A DNA stretch of 64,000 nucleotides from Methylophaga sp. (GTDB taxonomy: Bacteria; Pseudomonadota; Gammaproteobacteria; Nitrosococcales; Methylophagaceae): assembly GCF_009711715.1 (NCBI RefSeq), contig NZ_VENF01000001.1:1-64000 (forward strand), written 5' to 3'. Shown here one piece after another: positions 6,834 through 16,036 of the stretch; position 1 is the first letter of the stretch, and each line of letters opens with the position of its first letter. The translations under genes and the position numbers were made by a program. Under the pieces are notes generated by a model. It was given only the letters and a program-made list of their open reading frames with translations, searched no databases and had not been told where the DNA came from.

Positions 6834-7703
6834 ATGACGAAACCACAAACGATTCAAATCTTTCTTCCCTTCGGTAATCCTCAGGGGACACGTGTCGCTG
6901 AAATAACAACGCGAACGGTTAGAGTCTTCGATATTCCCCGTAAGCTGCTGCCTGAATTTCTCAATATGACCGAGTCTACCCAGGTTGGCTTGTACTTCTT
7001 ATTCAGCGAAGTGGATAACGAAGATAGTATATCCTGCTACATCGGCCAGAGCGGTGATGTCGGTAAAAGACTGCAACAACATCATCAGAAAAAAGACTTC
7101 TGGCATCGTGCCATTGTCGCGGTGTCCCTCACTAATACCATTACTGATACGCACGCCAAGTACTTGGAATGGGCGTCGATTAAATTGGGACAAGCTTCTG
7201 GCCGCTTCCAACTTGAAAATGGCAACTCCGGTTCCAAGCCGCACACGCCGGCACCACTTGAAGCCGACTGTGAAGAAATACTGGAAACCATCCGCGTTTT
7301 GATGAGCACTATGGGCTTTCCGGTCATGGAGCCATTACCCAGCCACACCAAAGAAATCCAGAGCACGATTTATTACTGCACGGCCAGAGGCGCCAATGCT
7401 CGGGGCATTTTAAGTTCGGAAGGCTTTACGGTCCTCAAAGGCTCCACCTGTGCCATTAAGCCCACAGCCAAAGCCACACCACAAAGCATCAAAACACGCC
7501 GTCAGAAACTCATTGATAACGGCGTACTGGTGAATGATGTTGATGCCTTGGTATTTGCCAAGGATTATTTATTCCAATCCCCCAGTGGGGCATCATGTAG
7601 TGTGATTTACCGCACCTCCAATGGCTGGAAAGACTGGAAAACAGCAGAAGGCGTCGATTTGGCGACCAGCGAAGAAAATAAAACATCGCTTCAACACAAT
7701 TAA
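6834..7703 (+). CDS. GIY-YIG nuclease domain protein with DUF4357
   Basis: A 289-residue protein. Residues about 45-130 carry a GIY-YIG nuclease fold: GLYFLF for the first motif and CYIGQSGDVGKRLQQH for the second motif and catalytic Arg region, then a conserved Glu in YLEWASIK. The C-terminal third (GFTVLKGSTCAIKP, then DYLFQSPSGASC and GWKDWKTAEG) is a DUF4357 domain. This architecture is common next to restriction-modification loci, and here it lies 16 bases upstream of hsdM on the same strand, so it is likely part of that operon. Whether it cleaves DNA in defence is not established. Confidence 0.75.
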   Translation: MTKPQTIQIFLPFGNPQGTRVAEITTRTVRVFDIPRKLLPEFLNMTESTQVGLYFLFSEVDNEDSISCYIGQSGDVGKRLQQHHQKKDFWHRAIVAVSLTNTITDTHAKYLEWASIKLGQASGRFQLENGNSGSKPHTPAPLEADCEEILETIRVLMSTMGFPVMEPLPSHTKEIQSTIYYCTARGANARGILSSEGFTVLKGSTCAIKPTAKATPQSIKTRRQKLIDNGVLVNDVDALVFAKDYLFQSPSGASCSVIYRTSNGWKDWKTAEGVDLATSEENKTSLQHN

Positions 7704-7719
7704 AAGACTACACACCAAT

Positions 7720-9288
7720 ATGGCCAAAACCAAAGCAACAAAAAATAACAAAAGTTTCGAACAGACCCTGTGGGAAAGTGCCGACAAGCTGCGCGGTACG
7801 GTGGCGTCGTCGGAATATAAACACATCGTTCTCAGTCTCATCTTCCTCAAATTCGTCAGTGACAAATTTGAAGCACGCCGCCAGGCACTGATTGATGAAG
7901 GGCAGGCCGACTTTGTCGATAAGGTCGAGTTCTACACCATGAAGAACGTGTTCTTCCTGCCGGAAGAATCACGCTGGTCAACCATTGTTCGTGAAGCCAA
8001 GCAGGAAGATATAGCCCTTCGTATCGATACCGCACTACATACTATCGAGAAGAGTAATAAAAGCCTGCGTGGTGCTTTGCCGGATAACTACTTTTCGCGT
8101 CAGGGGTTGGAGCCACGCAATCTCGCCTCGCTTATCGACACGATTAACAACATCGATACCACATCAGACCGTGAAGAAGATGTGGTCGGTCGAGTGTACG
8201 AATATTTCCTCGGCAATTTTGCGGCTTCAGAAGGCCAGCGAGGAGGAGAGTTCTACACGCCAAAATGCGTGGTTAACTTGATTGCTGAAATGATTGAACC
8301 CTACCGGGGCAAAATTTATGACCCCTGCTGTGGTTCCGGCGGCATGTTTGTGCAGTCGATCAAATTTATCGAAAGCCACGAAGGTAATAAAAAAGACATC
8401 TCCATCTATGGTCAAGAGCAAACCAGCACGACTTACAAGCTGGCCAAGATGAACCTCGCCATTCGTGGTATTGCTGCCAACTTTGGTGATGTGCCTGCAG
8501 ATACCTTCTTTAAAGACCAGCACCCTGACTTAAAAGCTGACTTCATCATGGCCAACCCGCCCTTTAACCTCAAAGGCTGGCGCGGACAGGATGAACTAGT
8601 CGATGATCCACGCTGGGCAGGTTATGACGTGCCGCCAACAGGTAATGCTAACTATGCGTGGATATTACACATGGTCAGCAAGCTCTCGGAAAATGGTATC
8701 GCTGGTTTTGTACTGGCCAATGGTTCGATGAGTACTAACACCAGTGGCGAAGGTAAGATTCGTCAAAAGCTAATCGAAAACGATCTGGTGGACTGCATGA
8801 TTGCCTTGCCAGGCCAGTTGTTTTATACCACGCAGATTCCTGTGTGTTTATGGTTCATCACTAAAAATAAAGATGAACAGCATTTTAGTGATGCCCGTGA
8901 ACCATTCCGTAATCGTCGAGGTGAAACCCTGTTTATTGATGCACGTAATATGGGCACGATGGCTGATCGTACTCATAAAGAGCTTACCACTGATGATTTA
9001 GTTGAAATCACTCGCACTTATCACGCATGGCGCGGTGAAGCGAAAGATGGCACTTATCAAGACCAAGCAGGTTTTTGTAAATCTGCCACGCTAGATGAGA
9101 TTAAAGCCAATGATTACGTGCTGACACCGGGGCGCTATGTTGGTGCAGCAGCACTTGAAGATGATGGCGTGCCATTTGAAGAGAAAATGGCAGAGCTGAC
9201 TCAAGCGCTTTATCAGCAGATGGCTGAATCAGAAAAATTGGATGCAATGATTAAGGAAAATCTGGCGGGGTTGGGTTATGGGAAATGA
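7720..9288 (+). CDS. hsdM: Type I restriction-modification DNA methyltransferase subunit
   Basis: A 522-residue N6-adenine methyltransferase of a type I system. The N-terminal HsdM domain begins SFEQTLWESADKLRGTV. The AdoMet motif is DPCCGSGGMF around residue 205, and the catalytic motif IV is NPPF around residue 280. With HsdS it forms the M2S methylase; with HsdR it forms the restriction complex. An in-frame start 33 codons earlier lies inside the GIY-YIG gene. The ATG at 7720, 16 bases after that gene's stop, begins the conserved family sequence and is preferred. hsdS overlaps its last 11 bases. Confidence 0.93.
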   Translation: MAKTKATKNNKSFEQTLWESADKLRGTVASSEYKHIVLSLIFLKFVSDKFEARRQALIDEGQADFVDKVEFYTMKNVFFLPEESRWSTIVREAKQEDIALRIDTALHTIEKSNKSLRGALPDNYFSRQGLEPRNLASLIDTINNIDTTSDREEDVVGRVYEYFLGNFAASEGQRGGEFYTPKCVVNLIAEMIEPYRGKIYDPCCGSGGMFVQSIKFIESHEGNKKDISIYGQEQTSTTYKLAKMNLAIRGIAANFGDVPADTFFKDQHPDLKADFIMANPPFNLKGWRGQDELVDDPRWAGYDVPPTGNANYAWILHMVSKLSENGIAGFVLANGSMSTNTSGEGKIRQKLIENDLVDCMIALPGQLFYTTQIPVCLWFITKNKDEQHFSDAREPFRNRRGETLFIDARNMGTMADRTHKELTTDDLVEITRTYHAWRGEAKDGTYQDQAGFCKSATLDEIKANDYVLTPGRYVGAAALEDDGVPFEEKMAELTQALYQQMAESEKLDAMIKENLAGLGYGK

Positions 9289-10669
9289 GTGGCTAACCCA
9301 ACCTTTCTTTGATCTATACGATATTCCCTCGAGGAATGGACTGACAAAACCAAAGCGAGTTAGAGGCAAGGGATATAAATTTGTAAATATGGGGGAAATA
9401 TTTGCTCACGGGAGAATGCTAAATATCCCCTGTGACAGAGTACCAGCAACAGATAAGGAGCTTGAGTCATCAACTCTAGAGCCAGGTGACCTCTTATTTG
9501 CTCGCCAGTCATTAGTACTGTCCGGTGCTGGTAAATGTTCTATATTCCTTGGTGATGAAGAGACAGTATTATTCGAATCTCACATAATTCGAGTGCGCCC
9601 TAACCCAGATATTATTAGTCCAGAATATCTCTTTTATTATTTCAATAGTCCTATCGGTAGAGCTGAAATATGGAGCATTACTGAACAAGGTGCAGGTCAA
9701 GCTGGCATTAGAGGTTCAGATTTAGAAACTGTTTCAATTTCTTTTCCATGTCTAACTGAGCAGAAAAAAATTGTTTCTATTTTGGCGGCACTCGACGAAA
9801 AAATCGAACTCAACCGACAGATGAACGAAACGCTGGAGGCGATGGCGCAGGCATTATTTAAGAGTTGGTTTGTGGATTTTGATCCGGTGATCGATAATGC
9901 ACTGGCGGCGGGTAATGAAATACCCGAATCGCTGCAGAAACGTGCCGCTGTTCGTCAAGCCTTGGTTGAACAACGCAAACCTTTGCCCGCAGATATTCAA
10001 TCGCTTTTTCCTGACCGTTTTGTTTTCACCGATGAAATGGGCTGGGTGCCGGAGGGGTGGGCTACGAAATCTGTTGATGAGTTGATTGAACTTACTGGTG
10101 GGGGCACCCCCAAAACATCGGTCGAAGAATATTGGGACGGTGAGATTCCTTGGTTTTCTGTGGTCGATGCGCCATCAGAATCAGATGTATTCGTTATCAA
10201 TACTGAGAAGCATGTTAGTGATTTAGGGGTGAAGAACTCTTCAACAAAAATTCTTCGCCCTGGTACAACAATTATCAGTGCAAGAGGAACTGTTGGTAAA
10301 TGTGCTTTGGTAGCTGTGCCAATGGCAATGAACCAGTCTTGTTACGCAATTGTTGGAAGTGAGGGTTATGGTGACGAGTTCACATATTATCTTGTGCGTT
10401 ATCAAGTAGCCGGCTTACAGCAACGAAGTCATGGCTCTGTATTCAGTACAATTACGAGAGATACTTTTAGAACTATCAACGTGGCTGCTCCGCCTCAAGA
10501 ACTCAGCACCAAATTCTCAGAACTTGTATTGCCTTCATTCGAAAAGATACGGGGCAATTTATTTTCCAATGAGCAGCTTACTGGTATTCGCGATGTTCTC
10601 TTGCCCAAACTTCTCTCAGGCGAACTTACTATCTCTGATGCTGAAAAACAGGTAGCTGTAGCAGTATGA
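9278..10669 (+). CDS. hsdS: Type I restriction-modification specificity subunit
   Basis: A 463-residue specificity subunit with two target recognition domains, at about residues 1-160 and 235-400. Each is followed by a conserved helical spacer: LDEKIELNRQMNETLEAMAQ with LFKSWFVDFDP after the first, and a shorter coil ending LLPKLLSGELTI after the second. The two domains bind the two halves of a split DNA target; the target cannot be read from sequence. The start ATG lies inside the end of hsdM. I see no internal repeats or invertible partners suggesting phase variation. Confidence 0.92.
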   Translation: MGNEWLTQPFFDLYDIPSRNGLTKPKRVRGKGYKFVNMGEIFAHGRMLNIPCDRVPATDKELESSTLEPGDLLFARQSLVLSGAGKCSIFLGDEETVLFESHIIRVRPNPDIISPEYLFYYFNSPIGRAEIWSITEQGAGQAGIRGSDLETVSISFPCLTEQKKIVSILAALDEKIELNRQMNETLEAMAQALFKSWFVDFDPVIDNALAAGNEIPESLQKRAAVRQALVEQRKPLPADIQSLFPDRFVFTDEMGWVPEGWATKSVDELIELTGGGTPKTSVEEYWDGEIPWFSVVDAPSESDVFVINTEKHVSDLGVKNSSTKILRPGTTIISARGTVGKCALVAVPMAMNQSCYAIVGSEGYGDEFTYYLVRYQVAGLQQRSHGSVFSTITRDTFRTINVAAPPQELSTKFSELVLPSFEKIRGNLFSNEQLTGIRDVLLPKLLSGELTISDAEKQVAVAV

Positions 10670-13600
10670 GCCAATTCACCGAAGCCAAATTAGAGCAAGC
10701 CATTATTGAGTTGATTGAACAGCAGGGCTACCTCTACACGGCTGGTGAAACGCTTGATCGCGATCGGTCTGAGGTGATGATTCGTGAGGATTTGGAAGAC
10801 TTCTTACGTGAACGCTATGCCAGTGATGGTTTAACCGAAGGTGAACTGGAAACCATCATTCGGCGTTTAATCAATTTCAGCTCTGCGGATTTGTATGACT
10901 CCAATCGTGCCATCCATAAGTTGGTCGCCGATGGCTTCGTGCTCAAACGTGATGACCATACGCAAAAGGATTTGTTTATCCAGCTGATTGATTACGATAA
11001 CAGTAGCAATCGTTATCGCATCGTCAATCAGCTGGAAATTGAAGGCACAGAAAAGCGCATCCCCGATGGCATTTTGTATATCAACGGTTTGCCTCTGGTG
11101 GTGTTTGAATTTAAGAGTGCCATCCGTGAACAAGCGGTTTTGCACGATGCCTACGTGCAACTCACTACCCGTTATGCCCGCGATATTCCCGAGCTGATGA
11201 AATACAACGCTTTGTGTGTGATTTCCGATGGGGTGAATTCCAAACTGGGTTCGTTATTTGCCCCTTATGAGTTTTTCTACAGCTGGCGCAAGGTGACGGG
11301 CAATGAGGCAATAGGCGAGGATGGTATCAATGCCCTGCATACAATGCTTGAGGGCTTGTTTGACCAGCGGCGATTATTGGATGTCGTCCGTCATTTTGTG
11401 TTGTTCCCGGATGTGTCGAAGCGGCAAGAAAAGATTGTCTGCCGCTATCCCCAGTTCTATGCCGCGACCAAGTTGTATCAGAACATTCTGGAACATCGAA
11501 AACCGGAAGGTGATGGTAAAGGTGGCACCTATTTTGGTGCGACTGGCTGTGGCAAAAGCTACACCATGTTGTTTCTGACACGCCTGTTGATGCGCAGTGT
11601 CGATTTTGAAAGCCCAACCATTGTGTTGATTACTGACCGTACTGACTTGGATGACCAGCTTTCCAAGCAGTTCACCAATGCCAAAGGCTATATTGGTGAC
11701 CAGACCGTGATCAGTGTCGAAAGTCGGGCACAGTTACGGGAGTTGTTAAAAGGTCGGACCAGCGGCGGCGTGTTCCTGACTACGATTCATAAGTTCACCG
11801 AAGATACCGAGTTACTGACTGACCGGAATAATGTGATTTGTATTTCGGATGAGGCGCACCGCAGTCAGGTCAATCTGGATCAGAAAGTGCGGGTGACCGA
11901 GAATGGCGTAAAAAGGACATTCGGTTTTGCCAAGTATTTACATGACTCTCTGCCCAATGCGACCTATGTTGGCTTTACCGGTACCCCTATCGACGCCACG
12001 CTGGATGTGTTCGGTGAGGTCGTGGATAGCTACACCATGACCGAATCGGTACAGGATGAAATCACCGTTCGGATTGTCTATGAAGGCCGGGCAGCCAAAG
12101 TCACTTTGGATAGTGCCAAGCTGCAACAGATTGAGGATTACTACAAAGACGTTGCCGAAGAAGGCGCGAATGAGTACCAGATTGAGGAAAGCAAACGCAC
12201 CATGCTGAGCCTGAACTCCATCTTGGGTGATAAAGATCGCATCCGGGCTCTGGCTGAAGACTTTGTTCAGCATTATGAGAACCGCCTTGAGGAAGGCGGC
12301 ACGGTGATGGGTAAGGCGATGTTTGTCAGTAGCTCACGGCTGATTGCTTATGACCTATACAAAGAACTGAAAGCCTTGCGGCCAGCCTGGTTTGAGGTAA
12401 AGGAAAGCGACGGCACTACAGAGCTTACCGAACAGCAGCGTAAGGACATAAAGCCATCGGAACGGGTAAAAATGGTGCTGACCAGGGGTAAAGATGATCC
12501 CAAAGAATTGTGGGATTTACTCGGCACCAAAGAGTATCGCAAAGAATTAGATCGCCAGTTTAAAAATCCACACTCCAACTTCAAGATCGCCATTGTGGTC
12601 GATATGTGGCTGACCGGTTTTGATGTCCCATTCCTCGATACCATCTATATCGACAAACCCATCCAACGTCACAACCTGATTCAGACCATCTCACGCGTTA
12701 ACCGTAAGTTCGAAGGCAAGGAAAAAGGCCTGGTGGTCGATTATATCGGTATTAAGAGTCAATTGAATAAAGCCTTGGCCCATTATTCCAAAACGGATGA
12801 GACAAACTTTGAGGATATTGAAACCTCGGTGATTGCAGTGAAAGATCACCTGGATCTGCTCAATAAGCTATTCCATCAGTTTGATGCCAGCCCTTATTAC
12901 ACTGGGGAATCACTCAAACAGCTTGAGTGCTTAAATATGGCAGCTGAGTTCGCTATGCTGACCGATAAGCAGGAAAAGCGCTTTATGGGGCTTGTGAAGC
13001 GTTTGAAGGCGGCTTATGACATATGCTCTGGTAGTGAGAAGCTAACCCAGCAGGAGAGAGACCAGTCGCACTTTTATTTTGCTGTGCGTTCCATCGTATT
13101 CAAACTCACCAAAGGTAACGCACCGGATACCGCTCAGATGAATGCCAAGGTCCGTGAACTGATTGAAGAAGCAGTCAAAGCGGACGGTGTAGAAGAAATC
13201 TTCAAGATGGGTGAAGGCAGTGGCGAAGTCGACATCTTCGATGAGGATTACCTGGCCAAAATTGAGAAAATCAAGCTGCCAAATACCAAGATTAAACTGT
13301 TACAACAGCTGCTGGCCAAAGCTATAGGGCAGTTCCAGAAAACCAACCGCGCCCAAGCCATTGAGTTCAGTAAACGCTTCCAGGCATTGGTTGAGAAATA
13401 CAACGAGCGTAAGGAAGAAGATGTCCTGGTCAGTAACGTCCTTGAAGATTTTTCAGATGAAATCATCAAGCTGTTTGAAGAACTGAAGATTGAGATTCAC
13501 TCGTTTGAGGATATGGGCATTGGTCTCGAAGAGAAAGCCTTCTATGACATTCTCAAAACCCTGATGAAGAAGTATGACTTCAGCTATCCGGATGACAAAT

Positions 13601-13806
13601 TACTGGAGCTGGCCAAAGCGGTGAAGGTCGTTGTCGATGATAAAGCCAAGTACACCGACTGGAGTCAACGCGATGATGTGAAAGCCGAGCTGAAAGTGGA
13701 TTTGATTCTGCTGTTGGCTAAGTTCGGTTATCCGCCAGTTGACCGTGATGAAGTCTATAAAGAGATTTTTGAACAGGCTGAGAATTTTAAGAAGAATGCT
13801 GCCTGA
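10666..13806 (+). CDS. hsdR: Type I restriction endonuclease subunit
   Basis: A 1046-residue motor and nuclease subunit that overlaps hsdS by 4 bases (ATGA). The N-terminal PD-(D/E)xK nuclease is visible as IPDGILYINGLPLVVFEFKSA split over two strands near residues 125-148. SF2 translocase motifs follow: GATGCGKSY (Walker A, about residue 290), ISDEAHRSQ (DEAH box, about residue 395) and FTGTP (motif III). The C-terminal helical domain contacts the methylase. Length and motifs are typical and all key residues are present, so restriction is probably active. Confidence 0.93.
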   Translation: MSQFTEAKLEQAIIELIEQQGYLYTAGETLDRDRSEVMIREDLEDFLRERYASDGLTEGELETIIRRLINFSSADLYDSNRAIHKLVADGFVLKRDDHTQKDLFIQLIDYDNSSNRYRIVNQLEIEGTEKRIPDGILYINGLPLVVFEFKSAIREQAVLHDAYVQLTTRYARDIPELMKYNALCVISDGVNSKLGSLFAPYEFFYSWRKVTGNEAIGEDGINALHTMLEGLFDQRRLLDVVRHFVLFPDVSKRQEKIVCRYPQFYAATKLYQNILEHRKPEGDGKGGTYFGATGCGKSYTMLFLTRLLMRSVDFESPTIVLITDRTDLDDQLSKQFTNAKGYIGDQTVISVESRAQLRELLKGRTSGGVFLTTIHKFTEDTELLTDRNNVICISDEAHRSQVNLDQKVRVTENGVKRTFGFAKYLHDSLPNATYVGFTGTPIDATLDVFGEVVDSYTMTESVQDEITVRIVYEGRAAKVTLDSAKLQQIEDYYKDVAEEGANEYQIEESKRTMLSLNSILGDKDRIRALAEDFVQHYENRLEEGGTVMGKAMFVSSSRLIAYDLYKELKALRPAWFEVKESDGTTELTEQQRKDIKPSERVKMVLTRGKDDPKELWDLLGTKEYRKELDRQFKNPHSNFKIAIVVDMWLTGFDVPFLDTIYIDKPIQRHNLIQTISRVNRKFEGKEKGLVVDYIGIKSQLNKALAHYSKTDETNFEDIETSVIAVKDHLDLLNKLFHQFDASPYYTGESLKQLECLNMAAEFAMLTDKQEKRFMGLVKRLKAAYDICSGSEKLTQQERDQSHFYFAVRSIVFKLTKGNAPDTAQMNAKVRELIEEAVKADGVEEIFKMGEGSGEVDIFDEDYLAKIEKIKLPNTKIKLLQQLLAKAIGQFQKTNRAQAIEFSKRFQALVEKYNERKEEDVLVSNVLEDFSDEIIKLFEELKIEIHSFEDMGIGLEEKAFYDILKTLMKKYDFSYPDDKLLELAKAVKVVVDDKAKYTDWSQRDDVKAELKVDLILLLAKFGYPPVDRDEVYKEIFEQAENFKKNAA

Positions 13807-13972
13807 GTTTGCATAATTAGTTCAGACCTAACCGGGCACTCAAATTTGATGTTTGTTGGGCGTCAACATTATGAGTTTCAATACTGCAGTGCTTTGAAAC
13901 TCACTTGAACCTTGTCACAGCCCAATAATGTTATTTCTAAAAAAGGATAACGCTCAGCCCAGCTTGCCTGGT

Positions 13973-15607
13973 TTAATTCTGGCTCCACTGATTCCGATAT
14001 TTTCTGCTGAAATCTATTTCTTTATCTATGGGAAACGGAAGTATTTCATCAAAAGATGCCGGCAGTGTTATAGCACTTAGAGCTTCATACATGTCTTTTA
14101 ATGTGGATGTTTCGTAATGTGCCCGTGTCACTTTGTTGGCACCATCCTCATTTTTTGCCCAGCCTATGATGCAGTTTCGTGTGTACTCATCTGTGACTCC
14201 AGCTTTCTTTAATAGTCGCAGAAGCGTGCTCCTAAAGGCATGAAAGCTTTTGCCGTCATGTCTTTCTCTGATTCCAAGAGAATAAAGATAATTCCTATTA
14301 AACCATTCTTCAACACGGCGTGCATAGGAGCCTCTAGCATAGGTTCTCAACTCTGGAAACAGGCGACTAGCATCCTTGTAATCGGAGCAGATCTTATATG
14401 ACTTTACTTTTTGTGCGTATTCCCGAATACCCAGTTTAAGCAATAATGGATGAATGGGAACAGGCCTGAATGAATCGCCTGTCTTCCCAAGTTTATCATC
14501 AGTCTCAAAGTTAAAATCTATGATTGGAATGCCGTCTTGTTCTTTTATGTCATCACAATACAAGGAGGCGATTTGGGACATTCTACTGCCAGTCAACAAA
14601 CCGATCAGTGGCAGCCAGAATTTAACTCCTTCATGCTCTGTTTTCGAGCCAAAGTTCGTAAAAAAATCGGTGGAGAACATCCGATCGAGTTCTTCGTCTG
14701 AATAGGGCGTTTTTGAAGCATTATCTTTCCGTTCTTTCTCGATTAGTCTTTCACGAAGTCCACCTGTAACTATCTTTACTTTCTCGAATGCGTTGGGAGG
14801 ATTTGTCAATCCGGAATCGATTGCCCAATTAAAAAGCGTTCGATATGTTTCAAAATGCCTTTCGATAGTGGTGGCAGTGAAGCGTTCATATTCAGGTTCT
14901 TTAGACTCTAATGTAGCAATGACATCTGAAATTGATTGTTTTGCGAACTTGGTTGAGTTTTTGGGCATTCTGGCGAGGGTGTCACGAACTTCAATCGCAT
15001 CTTGACGTGATATATCACGAATTTTTTTATCTTGCCCCACGATTTGGGATAGACGGTTAAATTGAGTGATTTTTCTGGTGCAAAACTCTTTCCCTTCTTC
15101 TCGCTCCCAACTCTCAGTGAATTGTTTTATGGCCTCTTCGAGTGTGGGCTCGCTTGACTTGTCATCATCATTATCTTCGTATTCAAAGCCAGCACCAGTC
15201 ATTGCACGTTTAATGGTCTCTTTTATGTCTGCCTTAGTGATGATGTCTCTGATTGTCTGATCATCCAATCCGATTTTTTTCATAGCAAAGATGTCGTCAG
15301 GAGAAACATCTCGAGATGTTATTGTCTCTCGAGTGCCATCGGGCCTTTCAATGACTCTTGAAGTCGTTTGGATGTTTAAGAGTTTACCTAGATTCAACTT
15401 TTTACCACTATTCAAAACCAGCTCTCCGGACTCCGTCTTAGCAATCAAGTCTGAGCAGTATACATTGATAATCTGTGCACGATGAAGAGCTTCTGAGCCA
15501 TCTCTGGTTTTGAGAGAAACAATAAACTCCCGCATGCCGATGCTATGTCGAAGATGTTGTGGGACGGCCTTACGGTAATAGTAAATCCCATTCCTGCGTG
15601 TGATCAT
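13973..15607 (-). CDS. Tyrosine recombinase / integrase
   Basis: The chosen start is the ATG at 15607 (MITRRNGIYYYRKAVP), which has AAGGAC just upstream and begins the N-terminal arm domain typical of this integrase group. The frame extends to a TTG at 15676 but through a simple repeat. The product has about 544 residues. The catalytic domain shows Arg in GLLTGSRMSQIASLY, His-x-x-Arg in SFHAFRSTLLRLL and the tyrosine in RAHYETSTLKDMYEAL. It catalyses site-specific integration and excision. The gene lies 186 bases from the 3' end of a tRNA-Leu gene, the classic site for such elements, and marks the right end of the mobile element. Confidence 0.88.
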   Translation of the reverse strand: MITRRNGIYYYRKAVPQHLRHSIGMREFIVSLKTRDGSEALHRAQIINVYCSDLIAKTESGELVLNSGKKLNLGKLLNIQTTSRVIERPDGTRETITSRDVSPDDIFAMKKIGLDDQTIRDIITKADIKETIKRAMTGAGFEYEDNDDDKSSEPTLEEAIKQFTESWEREEGKEFCTRKITQFNRLSQIVGQDKKIRDISRQDAIEVRDTLARMPKNSTKFAKQSISDVIATLESKEPEYERFTATTIERHFETYRTLFNWAIDSGLTNPPNAFEKVKIVTGGLRERLIEKERKDNASKTPYSDEELDRMFSTDFFTNFGSKTEHEGVKFWLPLIGLLTGSRMSQIASLYCDDIKEQDGIPIIDFNFETDDKLGKTGDSFRPVPIHPLLLKLGIREYAQKVKSYKICSDYKDASRLFPELRTYARGSYARRVEEWFNRNYLYSLGIRERHDGKSFHAFRSTLLRLLKKAGVTDEYTRNCIIGWAKNEDGANKVTRAHYETSTLKDMYEALSAITLPASFDEILPFPIDKEIDFSRKYRNQWSQN

Positions 15608-15642
15608 GAATTGTCCTTGTGGCATCAAGGACAGATAGGCGC

Positions 15643-15678
15643 TTTGTAGCAGTTTATGTAGCAGTTTTTGTAGCAAAA
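15643..15678. repeat. Three tandem 12-bp repeats before the integrase gene
   Basis: TTTGTAGCAGTT, TATGTAGCAGTT and TTTGTAGCAAAA lie head to tail just upstream of the integrase start codon. Tandem direct repeats beside an integrase gene can be arm-type binding sites for the recombinase or sites for an excisionase. That role is inferred from position. Confidence 0.5.
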
Positions 15679-15792
15679 CAGCTTCAAAAACCCCCGCACG
15701 ATAGCATTCTCAGATGGATGAGAAATTGCTTAATGCCTGCTATATCAATAACTTGGTGATATTATGTTGAGAGAACAACAAATAGAGAATTT

Positions 15793-15877
15793 TGGTACCG
15801 AGGGTGGGAATCGAACCCACACTTCCGAAGAAACCGGATTTTGAATCCGGCGCGTCTACCAATTCCGCCACCCCGGC
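15793..15877 (-). tRNA. tRNA-Leu (anticodon CAA), attachment site of the element
   Basis: On the minus strand the gene begins GCCGGGGTGGCGGAATTGG and ends in an encoded CCA. The anticodon arm is CCGGA-TTCAAAA-TCCGG with anticodon CAA, followed by a class II variable arm (TTTCTTCGGAAG). The T arm GTGGGTTCGATTCCCAC is intact, and the acceptor stem pairs with two G-T pairs. The 3' end faces the integrase gene, so it is probably the attachment site, with the tRNA restored on integration. I found no second copy of its 3' end within the window; the other junction would lie left of position 1. Confidence 0.93.
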
Positions 15878-15891
15878 AACCAAGGCCGCAA

Positions 15892-15897
15892 ATTATA
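15892..15897 (-). promoter_or_regulatory. -10 box of the tRNA-Leu gene
   Basis: TATAAT on the minus strand, 14 bases before the 5' end of the tRNA. No strong -35 hexamer is obvious at 16-18 bases. Confidence 0.5.
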
Positions 15898-16036
15898 ACG
15901 ATTACGGTCATCTAAGTGAAGCCTTAATTTAATGCCTGTGACCTGAATCACCTTTTACGGTTATATCGCTTGACCGGGAAGTCAGAGACGAGCGAAACTC
16001 AGTATTTGCCGGAGTGGTTTAATGTAAGGTCGTTTC

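Noticed and set aside
6591..6857. 88-codon frame on the minus strand between the repeats and the GIY-YIG gene
   Set aside because: It overlaps the consensus promoter and operator region and the GIY-YIG start, has no domain and no ribosome site. It is more likely chance.
9278..10669. Phase-variable hsdS
   Set aside because: No inverted repeats, simple-sequence tracts or silent hsdS copies were seen near the gene.
1..15792. Left attachment site as a copy of the tRNA-Leu 3' end
   Set aside because: Scanning the left part by eye for the CCGAGGGTGGGAATCG segment gave no match, so the junction is probably outside the window.
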